From NCBI GenBank assembly GCA_029213305.1, contig JARGPA010000002.1, positions 66,592 to 130,591 on the forward strand: 64,000 nt of DNA, written 5' to 3'. This stretch comes from Phycisphaerales bacterium (GTDB lineage: Bacteria; Planctomycetota; Phycisphaerae; Phycisphaerales; UBA1924). The number at the start of each line of letters is the position of its first letter. Positions within the stretch are counted from its first letter, which is position 1. Both the position numbers and the translations under genes were made by a program. Below the pieces are notes generated by a model. That model did no database searches, was not told the DNA's origin, and saw only the letters and a list, made by a program, of their open reading frames with translations. Positions 53,382-61,181 of this stretch are shown here, one piece after another.

Positions 53382-54682
53382 TTCCTCAGTCGATACAGAC
53401 TTTTCTCTCGCTTGATCTATTTCCGTTGCTCGCGGCGCTATTCGCTGCGATTTCTTGTGGGTTGTTAGGTAACTTCCTTGTTCTTCGCAAACAAAGCTTG
53501 ATGGGAGATGCAATCTCTCACGCGGTACTCCCGGGGCTTGTCGCTGCGTTTTTAATTACCCAATCTCGTTCCCCTGGAATGATGTTCATCGGAGCAGCAA
53601 TATCCGCATTGATCACGGTCGTCCTAGTCGAAGTCATTAAACGATTGGGAAAAGTCGAACCCGGCGCCGCGATGGGAGTCGTCTTCTCTGTGCTCTTCGC
53701 ACTTGGGGTCTTCTTACTTGAGAATGCCGCTGCGAGAAGTGTGGATCTCGATGCAGATTGTGTATTACACGGAAATCTCCAGACGCTCTTCTGGATTTCA
53801 CCCCCTGATCAATGGTCCAATCTGTTTAGCGCCGAGTCATACTCTGATGTTCCACGACAAGTTTGGACGCTTGCAGGCACAACACTCGGCGTAACTCTAT
53901 TCGTTTCTTTGTTCTTCAAGGAACTCAAAATTGCGTCTTTCGATGCAGGTATCGCGACAGTACAAGGGATCAACGCGGGATTCATGCACATGCTTTTGAT
54001 GACATTTGTCGCAATCGCCGCGGTCGCCTCGTTCGAAGCGGTCGGATCGATCTTAGTTATCGCCATGTTCATCTGTCCGGCCGCGACAGCTCGGATGCTC
54101 ACCGATCGACTCAAATCTCAGATCTTTGTTAGTATCATCGTTGCTGCGCTTACTGCAATCGTTGGATATGCGATCGCGTCGTGGGTTGAGGTAAATGCTG
54201 CAGGGATGATCGCGAGCGCCTCTGGGGTGTTCCTTGTAATCGCGATTGTTTCATCCCCAAGACACGGAGTCATCGCAAAGACACTCAATCAGAGACAACT
54301 CGGGAACAAAGTTGCTCTTGAAGATGTTTTAGGAGCACTCTATCGAATCTCCGAATCAGATTCTCAAGCGAATTTAGAACAACTAATTGCATCCACCGGA
54401 GCAGATTCTCGATCGAGAAAAGCATTGAGTAAAGCACAATCACTCGGATTAGTGAATGTGCACAATGGAATACTCTCATTGTCCAAGGTCGGCGAATCCA
54501 GAGCTGCTTCGATTATCCGACGACATCGACTCTGGGAAGGTTATCTTGTCGAACAAGCAGGACTGAGCCCCGATCATGTTCATGAGACCGCTGAGCAACT
54601 TGAGCACTTTGTTGATGTGCCTGATCAGAGTTTATCAAAGACACATACAGACCCGCACGGGAAACCAATCCCGCCGAGATAG
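53378..54682 (+). CDS. metal ABC permease fused to an MntR/DtxR-like domain (second copy)
   Basis: A 434-residue paralogue of the preceding permease; together they would form the membrane channel. The permease has LRKQSLMGDAISHAVLPGLVAAF. The C-terminal regulator-like domain (about 315-434) has LEDVLGALYRIS, GILSLSKVGESRA, RRHRLWEGYLVEQAG, ETAEQLEHFVD and a DPHGKPIPPR ending that recalls the NPIPG segment of DtxR proteins. Metal-site residues appear intact. Since the domain is tethered to a membrane protein, it may sense cytosolic metal and gate transport rather than, or as well as, bind DNA. Confidence 0.88.
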   Translation: MIPQSIQTFLSLDLFPLLAALFAAISCGLLGNFLVLRKQSLMGDAISHAVLPGLVAAFLITQSRSPGMMFIGAAISALITVVLVEVIKRLGKVEPGAAMGVVFSVLFALGVFLLENAAARSVDLDADCVLHGNLQTLFWISPPDQWSNLFSAESYSDVPRQVWTLAGTTLGVTLFVSLFFKELKIASFDAGIATVQGINAGFMHMLLMTFVAIAAVASFEAVGSILVIAMFICPAATARMLTDRLKSQIFVSIIVAALTAIVGYAIASWVEVNAAGMIASASGVFLVIAIVSSPRHGVIAKTLNQRQLGNKVALEDVLGALYRISESDSQANLEQLIASTGADSRSRKALSKAQSLGLVNVHNGILSLSKVGESRAASIIRRHRLWEGYLVEQAGLSPDHVHETAEQLEHFVDVPDQSLSKTHTDPHGKPIPPR

Positions 54683-54699
54683 CGGTCCTATTGTTGAGT

Positions 54700-56037
54700 A
54701 TGCCTCTCGCACAAGAAACAAACTTTGACGGATTGATCGGACCCACCCACAACTATGCGGGGTTGTCGCCGGGCAATGTTGCATCTGCAAACAACGCGGG
54801 GGGAACATCCAAACCCAAAGCAGCTGCACTCCAAGGGTTGTCGAAGATGAAGACTTTGATGGACTTGGGGATCCCGCAGGGTGTTTTACCACCTCAGCAT
54901 AGGCCAGATCTTGATGCGCTCCGACGGATCGGTTTTTCAGGTGCAGATGAACAAGTCCTCAAAGACGCACACGAAGCAGACCCAACCTTGGTAGCGGCGA
55001 TTTGGAGCGCTTCGAGTATGTGGGCCGCGAACGCTGCGACTGTCTCTCCTAGCGCTGATACAAACGACAATCGAGTACATCTCACTCCTGCGAACTTAAT
55101 CTCGAACTATCATCGATCACTCGAACATCCAACGACGACCCGGATGCTCAGAATGATCTTCAAAGACGAATCACACTTTCAAGTCCATGATCCATTGCCA
55201 GATCAGATGAGATTCGCAGACGAAGGCGCTGCAAACCATATTCGCTTTGCAAATAAGCACGGCGATCCAGGGATCGAGATGTTTGTCTATGGCTTCGATC
55301 GTGACGATCCCGCAGGTGGCGCAAGGAAGTTCCCATCTCGACAAACGAGATCCGCATGTGAAGCAATCTCACGAATGCACGGGCTCGACCAAAGCAGAAC
55401 TGTGTATACGCGCCAACACCCAGACGCAATCGACGCAGGGGTTTTTCATAATGATGTCATCGCAACAGGGAACGAAGATGTGTTCTTATATCATGAACAA
55501 GCCTTTGCAACATCGCGTTCAATGATTACAGATATCGCAGGACCACTTGGACATGAACTCACACTCATCGAGGCGCATAACACTGATTTCTCATTGAACG
55601 ACGCAGTCACGAGCTATCTCTTCAACTCTCAGATTGTAACAATCCCCGATGGATCGATGACACTCATTGCTCCACTAGAATCACAAGAGAATCCACGAGT
55701 AGATGCATTTGTCCAAAGCATGATTCAGGACAAAGCTAACCCAATTAACTCTGTCCATTATCTGGATGTTCGAGAATCCATGCGAAACGGGGGCGGCCCC
55801 GCTTGTCTTCGACTACGAGTTGTTATGGATGTGAAGGAGAAGCAGGCTGTTCATCAAGGGGTGTTGCTCACAGACTCATTATTGAGTTCTTTAACAAACT
55901 GGGTTGAAACGCATTATCCTGAAGAACTTTCTGCACACGATCTGCTCGATCATATGCTTGTGCGTTCGAATACAGACGCGCTCGACGAACTCACCCGGAT
56001 CCTTGATTTACCTGGGCTTTATTCGTTCCAGCGATAA
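54700..56037 (+). CDS. astB: N-succinylarginine dihydrolase
   Basis: A 445-residue enzyme of the arginine succinyltransferase (AST) pathway, which converts N2-succinylarginine to succinylornithine, CO2 and ammonia. The start ETNFDGLIGPTHNYAGLSPGNVAS is the family signature; the amidinotransferase-fold catalytic residues lie in EGAANHIRF, HNDVIATGNEDVFLYHE and MRNGGGPACLRLRV. Length is normal. ATG at 54700 is preferred over the TTG three codons earlier. No other ast gene is nearby; it follows the metal transporter operon by 17 bases and may share its transcript. Confidence 0.93.
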   Translation: MPLAQETNFDGLIGPTHNYAGLSPGNVASANNAGGTSKPKAAALQGLSKMKTLMDLGIPQGVLPPQHRPDLDALRRIGFSGADEQVLKDAHEADPTLVAAIWSASSMWAANAATVSPSADTNDNRVHLTPANLISNYHRSLEHPTTTRMLRMIFKDESHFQVHDPLPDQMRFADEGAANHIRFANKHGDPGIEMFVYGFDRDDPAGGARKFPSRQTRSACEAISRMHGLDQSRTVYTRQHPDAIDAGVFHNDVIATGNEDVFLYHEQAFATSRSMITDIAGPLGHELTLIEAHNTDFSLNDAVTSYLFNSQIVTIPDGSMTLIAPLESQENPRVDAFVQSMIQDKANPINSVHYLDVRESMRNGGGPACLRLRVVMDVKEKQAVHQGVLLTDSLLSSLTNWVETHYPEELSAHDLLDHMLVRSNTDALDELTRILDLPGLYSFQR

Positions 56038-56199
56038 AACTCCGTTTCCGACTATACATACACATGTAGGGTGAGTATTTCATCCCCCCACATTTCCGTG
56101 CGAATACGGGAGTATCTGCGCACTCGAATCTCGGGTTATGCAGATTTTTTACGAGCTGGATTATCTGACTCAATATCCCAGTGGCGATAGAACGATAAT

Positions 56200-56265
56200 G
56201 ATGTATGCCTTTAGGCTAACCAGCCCCCTGTTTTAGTGGGGTTGGGTCACACTCAAGGATGAGGA
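56200..56265 (+). promoter_or_regulatory. structured leader upstream of nhaA (candidate riboswitch)
   Basis: A nested RNA fold just before nhaA. The outer stem pairs CCTT-AG (56208-56214) with CT-AAGG (56252-56258) around one mismatch. An internal loop (GCTAA / GTCACA-type) and an inner 8-bp stem CCAGCCCC (56220-56227) with GGGGTTGG (56238-56245) follow. The 3' strand of the outer stem includes AAGGA of the Shine-Dalgarno region, so folding would mask translation of nhaA (ATG 56275). This layout and target are compatible with the nhaA-I motif, reported to sense lithium; identity is not proven here. Confidence 0.55.
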
Positions 56266-56274
56266 ACTCGATTC

Positions 56275-57909
56275 ATGTCTGACGATCATCATATACCAAC
56301 TGCTGAACACGAGCTCAATCCTGAACCGGGTGAGCGCTTAGCCCGTCCATTCCAGCGATTCGCAAAGCTCTCAAGCTCAGGCGGGATCGTCTTGCTTGCG
56401 ATGACTGCGATCGCGATGATCTGGGCAAACTCAGATTACGCAGACTCGTACAACGAAATCTTTAATGAAACTGAGACTCGGATCACGGTTGCTCATAATC
56501 CACATCATGCTCCGGCGGGCGGTCACGGCGAAGCCGATGATCATGCAAAATCGGGTGCAGGAGAAATCCAGGATCAAGTCGAAGATCATGCAGATCTGGA
56601 CGAAGACCACAACGATGAACATGCTCCAACATCGTCGGGAGATCATGAATCAGACGACATGGGTCATGGAGATGAAGAGCATGATCCGCACGCATGGTCA
56701 GAACTTCCAAACAAACCGCGCTGGTGGACTGGTCACTCAACCGCTGCTTGGATTAATGATCTGCTCATGGCGATCTTCTTCCTCGTAGTAGGACTTGAAA
56801 TCAAACGCGAGATCCTTGTGGGCGAGCTCGCATCTCCAAAGCGAGCAGCACTCCCAATCTTCGGCGCCCTCGGCGGAATGATCGGGCCTGCACTCATCTT
56901 CGCCTCTCTCAACTGGGGGAAAGAAACCATCGGCGGCTGGGGTATCCCGATGGCGACGGATATTGCATTCGCAGTGGGTATCCTCGCAATGCTTGGATCA
57001 CGCATTCCTAACTCACTCAAAGTGTTCCTGACAAGCCTCGCGATTGTCGATGATCTTGGCGCACTCGTCGTGATCGCAGTGTTCTACACCGATCACTTGA
57101 ATATGGCTTACCTCGGATATGCAGGATCAATCGTGGCCATCTTGATGTTCATGAATGTTCTCCGTGTGCGTTGGATTACCCTGTATCTTGTCCTTGGGCT
57201 TCCGCTTTGGTACTTTGTGTATATGTCAGGTGTTCATGCAACGATCGCGGGTGTTCTCCTTGCGATGACAATCCCAGCACATGCACGAGTGAATGCCGTC
57301 AACTATGTGTACTCAACTCGAAAAGCGCTTGATATCTTCGCAAACGCACATGATGATCCTGATACAGATGTGACAGAATCTTCAGAACGCAGAGCAGCAG
57401 TCAACGCGATCGTGACCAACTCACGATATGTACTTCCCCCGTTGCATCGGATCGAGCATGTTCTCCATCCATGGGCAGCGTTTGTGATTATTCCTATCTT
57501 TGCTCTCGCAAACGCGGGGATCCCAATTCACGGCGGGATCGCAGAAAATCTCAAAGACCCAGCAGCGCTAGGGATCATTGCAGGTTTGGTCATTGGTAAA
57601 CCAGTAGGTATCTTCCTGCTTTGTTTGTTTGCATGTAAGCTTGGAATCGCGTCATTACCACGCGGTGTATCATGGCGACACATCTTCGGCGCAGGCATGC
57701 TCGGCGGGATCGGCTTCACAATGGCTATCTTCATTGCGAACCTTGCATATGCGAATAGCGCATCCCATCTTGAACATGCAAAGCTTGCGATTCTCGTTGC
57801 GTCTGCGATCGCGGCTATCAGCGGGGCGGCGATCTTGCTAAGCTGTAAAGCAAAGCCTGAACCTGAACCTGAAACCATGGGACCACTTGTCAATGATGAC
57901 GACGATTGA
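56275..57909 (+). CDS. nhaA: Na+/H+ antiporter NhaA with His/Asp-rich periplasmic insertion
   Basis: A 544-residue NhaA antiporter that exports Na+ or Li+ for H+. Transport residues are in place: the Asp-Asp pair in LAIVDDLGAL, the Asp of PMATDIAFAVG, and GPALIFASLNWG. Relative to E. coli NhaA (388 residues) it has a long insertion at about 74-142 between the first two membrane spans, predicted periplasmic, with 12 histidines and many Asp/Glu, and a second hydrophilic insert near 355-375. GAGGA lies nine bases before the ATG. Preceded by a structured leader and followed by a strong terminator. Confidence 0.95.
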   Translation: MSDDHHIPTAEHELNPEPGERLARPFQRFAKLSSSGGIVLLAMTAIAMIWANSDYADSYNEIFNETETRITVAHNPHHAPAGGHGEADDHAKSGAGEIQDQVEDHADLDEDHNDEHAPTSSGDHESDDMGHGDEEHDPHAWSELPNKPRWWTGHSTAAWINDLLMAIFFLVVGLEIKREILVGELASPKRAALPIFGALGGMIGPALIFASLNWGKETIGGWGIPMATDIAFAVGILAMLGSRIPNSLKVFLTSLAIVDDLGALVVIAVFYTDHLNMAYLGYAGSIVAILMFMNVLRVRWITLYLVLGLPLWYFVYMSGVHATIAGVLLAMTIPAHARVNAVNYVYSTRKALDIFANAHDDPDTDVTESSERRAAVNAIVTNSRYVLPPLHRIEHVLHPWAAFVIIPIFALANAGIPIHGGIAENLKDPAALGIIAGLVIGKPVGIFLLCLFACKLGIASLPRGVSWRHIFGAGMLGGIGFTMAIFIANLAYANSASHLEHAKLAILVASAIAAISGAAILLSCKAKPEPEPETMGPLVNDDDD

Positions 57910-57934
57910 TCTCATACAACTGATTTGAACTTAT

Positions 57935-57963
57935 AAACCGCGACGGAAACGTCGCGGTTTTTT
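57935..57963 (+). terminator. rho-independent terminator after nhaA
   Basis: An 11-bp stem AAACCGCGACG (57935-57945) with CGTCGCGGTTT (57950-57960) closed by a GAAA tetraloop, followed by more T. On the minus strand it could also help end the convergent gene. Confidence 0.93.
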
Positions 57964-57984
57964 AAACAACATATTCTAGTAGAT

Positions 57985-59004
57985 TTAAAAATCTGGAAAC
58001 GCGATTCCTTCGCCGCTGCGATAACTCGCGTCCTCGATGATATAGAGACCAAGGACCCAGCCTTCAACTACATACGGATCGAGGATAAAGACACCCTCAA
58101 CAGTTCCGTAACCGACGGCGCTTGAACCAAAGTCGACATCGTGATTGAGAGTGACTTCTATCGCATCGTAAGGCGAAGGCGGAATTCCAATACAACACCC
58201 ATCCCACGGATTCTGCATTACAAGCAACTCACGAGTTGTTGTCGCGATTACAGGAACGAGTGTATTCCCTATGATTTTGACTTGCTTACCATCAAGGAAC
58301 TGAATCCAGTCCGGTAGATCCGTCATCTTTTCTTTGGGGTTAAAGACTCGTTCGATTGATCGTAATGTAACCCAATCGACGATGAACGGGCTTTGAGATG
58401 TTCCTTTTCCTTCGATGAGTTTTCCAGATTGAGCTATTTTTATCGATCCATCAGCGAGTTGTTCAAAGTCAGGAACTCGTTCAACGACTACTTCTTCTTT
58501 AGGAACTTGTACTGGAACAACTTCTTCTATTTGCTCTACGACAGAGTTTGATTCATTTTGAGCAACTTCAGGGGTTGATACCAACTCGAGTTCATTGTTC
58601 GTTTCATCTTCTTGATCTTCATTGATTGTAACGGGATTTGAAGGCGCGTCGTTTTCAACAGGTTCCGTTTTAGACGCTACCACTGAATCTGCTTCGTCGA
58701 CTTTAGTCTTTGGAGATTGAACAAAGTCAGATTCTGCAACCTCTTCTATACCAGGCAATCCTACTTCTTGCTCGATACCAGATTGTTTAACTTCAACACT
58801 GGGTTCTGGTTTTTGCTTTGGTTCAACTTCATCGGTTGTCGAAATTTCGTTTGATTTGATTTCGTTTGTAGACTTCGAAGAATCCGATCGTTGGTTTGGA
58901 ACGATTCGAGCAGGCGCAGTAACTGGGCTTTGGTTCACACGCATGACATAGAGCCCTACGGTCAACAGGATTAATGTCAAGATGAATAACCAGAACCAAC
59001 GCAT
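57985..59004 (-). CDS. membrane-anchored protein with DUF3299-like domain
   Basis: A 339-residue protein: an N-terminal membrane anchor (about 3-21), a long acidic, low-complexity linker (about 30-190, rich in Glu, Val, Pro and Ser) and a C-terminal domain (about 210-339) with LPDWIQFLDGKQVKIIGN and LLVMQNPWDGCCIGIPPSPYDAIEVTL. The QNPWDGCCIGIPP-type motif matches DUF3299. The gene follows an FtsX-like permease and an ABC ATPase, as in the zinc-repressed PA4063-PA4066 cluster of Pseudomonas aeruginosa, so a link to metal handling is suspected. The linker probably spans the periplasm. Confidence 0.75.
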   Translation of the reverse strand: MRWFWLFILTLILLTVGLYVMRVNQSPVTAPARIVPNQRSDSSKSTNEIKSNEISTTDEVEPKQKPEPSVEVKQSGIEQEVGLPGIEEVAESDFVQSPKTKVDEADSVVASKTEPVENDAPSNPVTINEDQEDETNNELELVSTPEVAQNESNSVVEQIEEVVPVQVPKEEVVVERVPDFEQLADGSIKIAQSGKLIEGKGTSQSPFIVDWVTLRSIERVFNPKEKMTDLPDWIQFLDGKQVKIIGNTLVPVIATTTRELLVMQNPWDGCCIGIPPSPYDAIEVTLNHDVDFGSSAVGYGTVEGVFILDPYVVEGWVLGLYIIEDASYRSGEGIAFPDF

Positions 59005-59024
59005 AAAAATCCTATATCACAAGT

Positions 59025-60287
59025 TTAAGAAACACTGTGTCTGAGCGATCGAACCACACTTGTGCGATACGCAATCGTCGCAGGGATGATTCCTGCGATA
59101 CATGATAACGCGATCGTTGCAAGTAAGATCATCAGATACCCATCAAGCGGGAGACTCGGTTCGATGAACACCCCTACCTTTGATTGGAGAGCGATCGATA
59201 CTGCTCGGCCACTGATAATCGCGAGTCCAACACCAACGCTTCCTCCGAAAACACCGATCATTGCACTCTCTGTAAAGATGAGATTGAATACTCGCATCTT
59301 GGAAGCGCCGAGTACTCGTAGAACTGCGATCTGATGACGGCGCTGATCCATTGAGTTATAGAGCGCAACAAGAATCGATACCCCGGATGAGAGCAAGACG
59401 GCGATTGCCATTGCAAGGAGAATCTGATCTATGTTCGAAACAATCTGAAACAAGTTTCCCACAGTGCTCGACGGACTCGCAATGGTCCAGTTAGGATCTC
59501 GTCTCAATGATGAGAGAATCTGAGTAAGCGCCGCTTTGCGTGTTCCAATCGAAGCATAAATTCCGGTGATCTTCTTATCGGATTCAATCAGATCTGACTC
59601 AAGCGTGTGAACATGTTCACCTTGTTGTGCTTCTCGACGATCATGCGCGTGCAAAATCCATGCACTTGTGAGATCTGTAAATACTGCTCGATCGTGTGCT
59701 GTCCCTGTTGGATTGAGGATACCTACGACATTGAACTCAAAGACATCATGATGATGTCCACCGGCGGATTGAGGAGCACCGTGTTGGAGTACAATTGAAT
59801 CACCAATGTTCAATCGATTCAGCTTTGATGCTTCAGATCCGACGACAACTTCGAAAGAAGATTCAAAGATTCTCCCTTTCGCGAGAGACCAAGGAGTTCC
59901 AATCGCAGGTTCGAAGACTTCAAAGAACTCACTTGTCGTCCCCATGACTGGAGAACCTTGATATGAATCACCCAACTGGGTTGGAACAGTCCATGCAAAA
60001 GGATAGTCTTTTTTGAGTTCTTGAAACTGTGAATAGAGAATCGAGTTACCTGGAGCTTCAGCGTAGAACAACGAGTTGAGCACACTTGCTAACGGCCCTG
60101 ACTCCTTTGAGATCAGAATTTCAACATTCCCAGTACCACGTTTGAACGCATTCTCTCCAGCGCTTCTCATTGAGATTAACAATGTCATGAGACCAACTGC
60201 GATCGCGACACTCATTGCTGTCAACAGTGTAGAGAACCATCTGCTTCTCAATGATCGGGTCACGATGTTCCAATCGCTCAAGGCCAT
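59025..60287 (-). CDS. FtsX/MacB-like ABC transporter permease
   Basis: A 420-residue permease with one N-terminal span (LLTAMSVAIAVGLMTLLISM), a large periplasmic domain (about 50-285) and three C-terminal spans (about 290-315, 340-370, 380-405), the FtsX/LolC topology. The periplasmic part contains histidine-rich patches (GGHHHDVFEFNVVG near 180 and GEHVHTLE near 225). It is coupled to the ATPase gene by a one-base overlap. With the DUF3299-like protein it forms a three-gene set. The cargo could be a metal, lipid or lipoprotein; the gene order favours the zinc-linked PA4065 group. Confidence 0.85.
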   Translation of the reverse strand: MALSDWNIVTRSLRSRWFSTLLTAMSVAIAVGLMTLLISMRSAGENAFKRGTGNVEILISKESGPLASVLNSLFYAEAPGNSILYSQFQELKKDYPFAWTVPTQLGDSYQGSPVMGTTSEFFEVFEPAIGTPWSLAKGRIFESSFEVVVGSEASKLNRLNIGDSIVLQHGAPQSAGGHHHDVFEFNVVGILNPTGTAHDRAVFTDLTSAWILHAHDRREAQQGEHVHTLESDLIESDKKITGIYASIGTRKAALTQILSSLRRDPNWTIASPSSTVGNLFQIVSNIDQILLAMAIAVLLSSGVSILVALYNSMDQRRHQIAVLRVLGASKMRVFNLIFTESAMIGVFGGSVGVGLAIISGRAVSIALQSKVGVFIEPSLPLDGYLMILLATIALSCIAGIIPATIAYRTSVVRSLRHSVS

Positions 60288-60991
60288 TATGCATGCTCCT
60301 GTGTTTGAGGAACTTGCATAGAGACATGACGATCAAATCGTTCGACAATACTCAAATCATGAGTAACACAAACCAATGAAGCGCCGATTGAACGACATGC
60401 GTCTTGAAGTAGATCCATTGCGACATTTGTAAATTCTGGATCAAGTGCAGCGGTTGGTTCGTCGGCGAGCACAATCTTTGGAGAACAAGCAATCGCTCGG
60501 GCTACCGCGACGCGCTGTTGTTGTCCGACACTAAGGTCTTGAATTCGAGCACTCGGCGTATTGATCCCCAGTCTTTCGATCAGTTGCTTTGCACGTGAAC
60601 GATGCTCAGAACGTGGAAAATCTGAGAACATCAACGCTGCGAGGACATTTTCAAGGACCGTAAATCCATTAAGTAAGTGGAAAGTTTGGAAGACCATTCC
60701 GATATGTCGGCCTCGGAATTGATCCCGTTTTGATCCTGACATTGAGCTCATCGGACTCCCAGCGACGGATATGGACCCCTCAGTCGGGTCCATGAGGCCT
60801 GCGATCAGATGGAGCAAAGTGCTCTTTCCACATCCTGAGCGTCCGGTAATCACAACCTGTTCTTGAGGCGCAACATCGAGTTTATTGATCGATAGAGCCA
60901 ATTCTGAGCTTTTTTGATACTGATATTTCACCCCAACAAGCTCAAGAGCATGATCGAGCTTTGAGCTTTCTGGATGTTCAGTCGTGGCCAT
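60287..60991 (-). CDS. ABC transporter ATP-binding protein, LolD/MacB type
   Basis: A 234-residue ATPase with Walker A GRSGCGKST, Q-loop GMVFQTFHLLNGFTVLENV, signature LSVGQQQRVAVARAI (Ser-Val-Gly-Gln, a common variant), Walker B IVLADEPTAALDPE and H-loop VTHDLS. These features place it in the LolD/MacB/FtsE group, which works with FtsX-type permeases. It is first in its operon and overlaps the permease gene. The ATG at 60991 gives an 11-residue lead before the domain; the promoter should lie in the 190-base gap divergent from the dockerin gene. Confidence 0.9.
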   Translation of the reverse strand: MATTEHPESSKLDHALELVGVKYQYQKSSELALSINKLDVAPQEQVVITGRSGCGKSTLLHLIAGLMDPTEGSISVAGSPMSSMSGSKRDQFRGRHIGMVFQTFHLLNGFTVLENVLAALMFSDFPRSEHRSRAKQLIERLGINTPSARIQDLSVGQQQRVAVARAIACSPKIVLADEPTAALDPEFTNVAMDLLQDACRSIGASLVCVTHDLSIVERFDRHVSMQVPQTQEHA

Positions 60992-61181
60992 AGATCACAA
61001 TGGTAGTCGCGCCGATCGCGAACTCATATCTTCATGATACGCCCATATAGCCAATATTTTGTAAGGCTTTTGTTTCGCGAAATAATTATAAATTGGTTCG
61101 GAATTGACTGTATTTATGTTCTAACTCCGTGTAATCTGTACTTAGTAACCCAAAACCCCACTTTCTGGAGGATTAAACACG

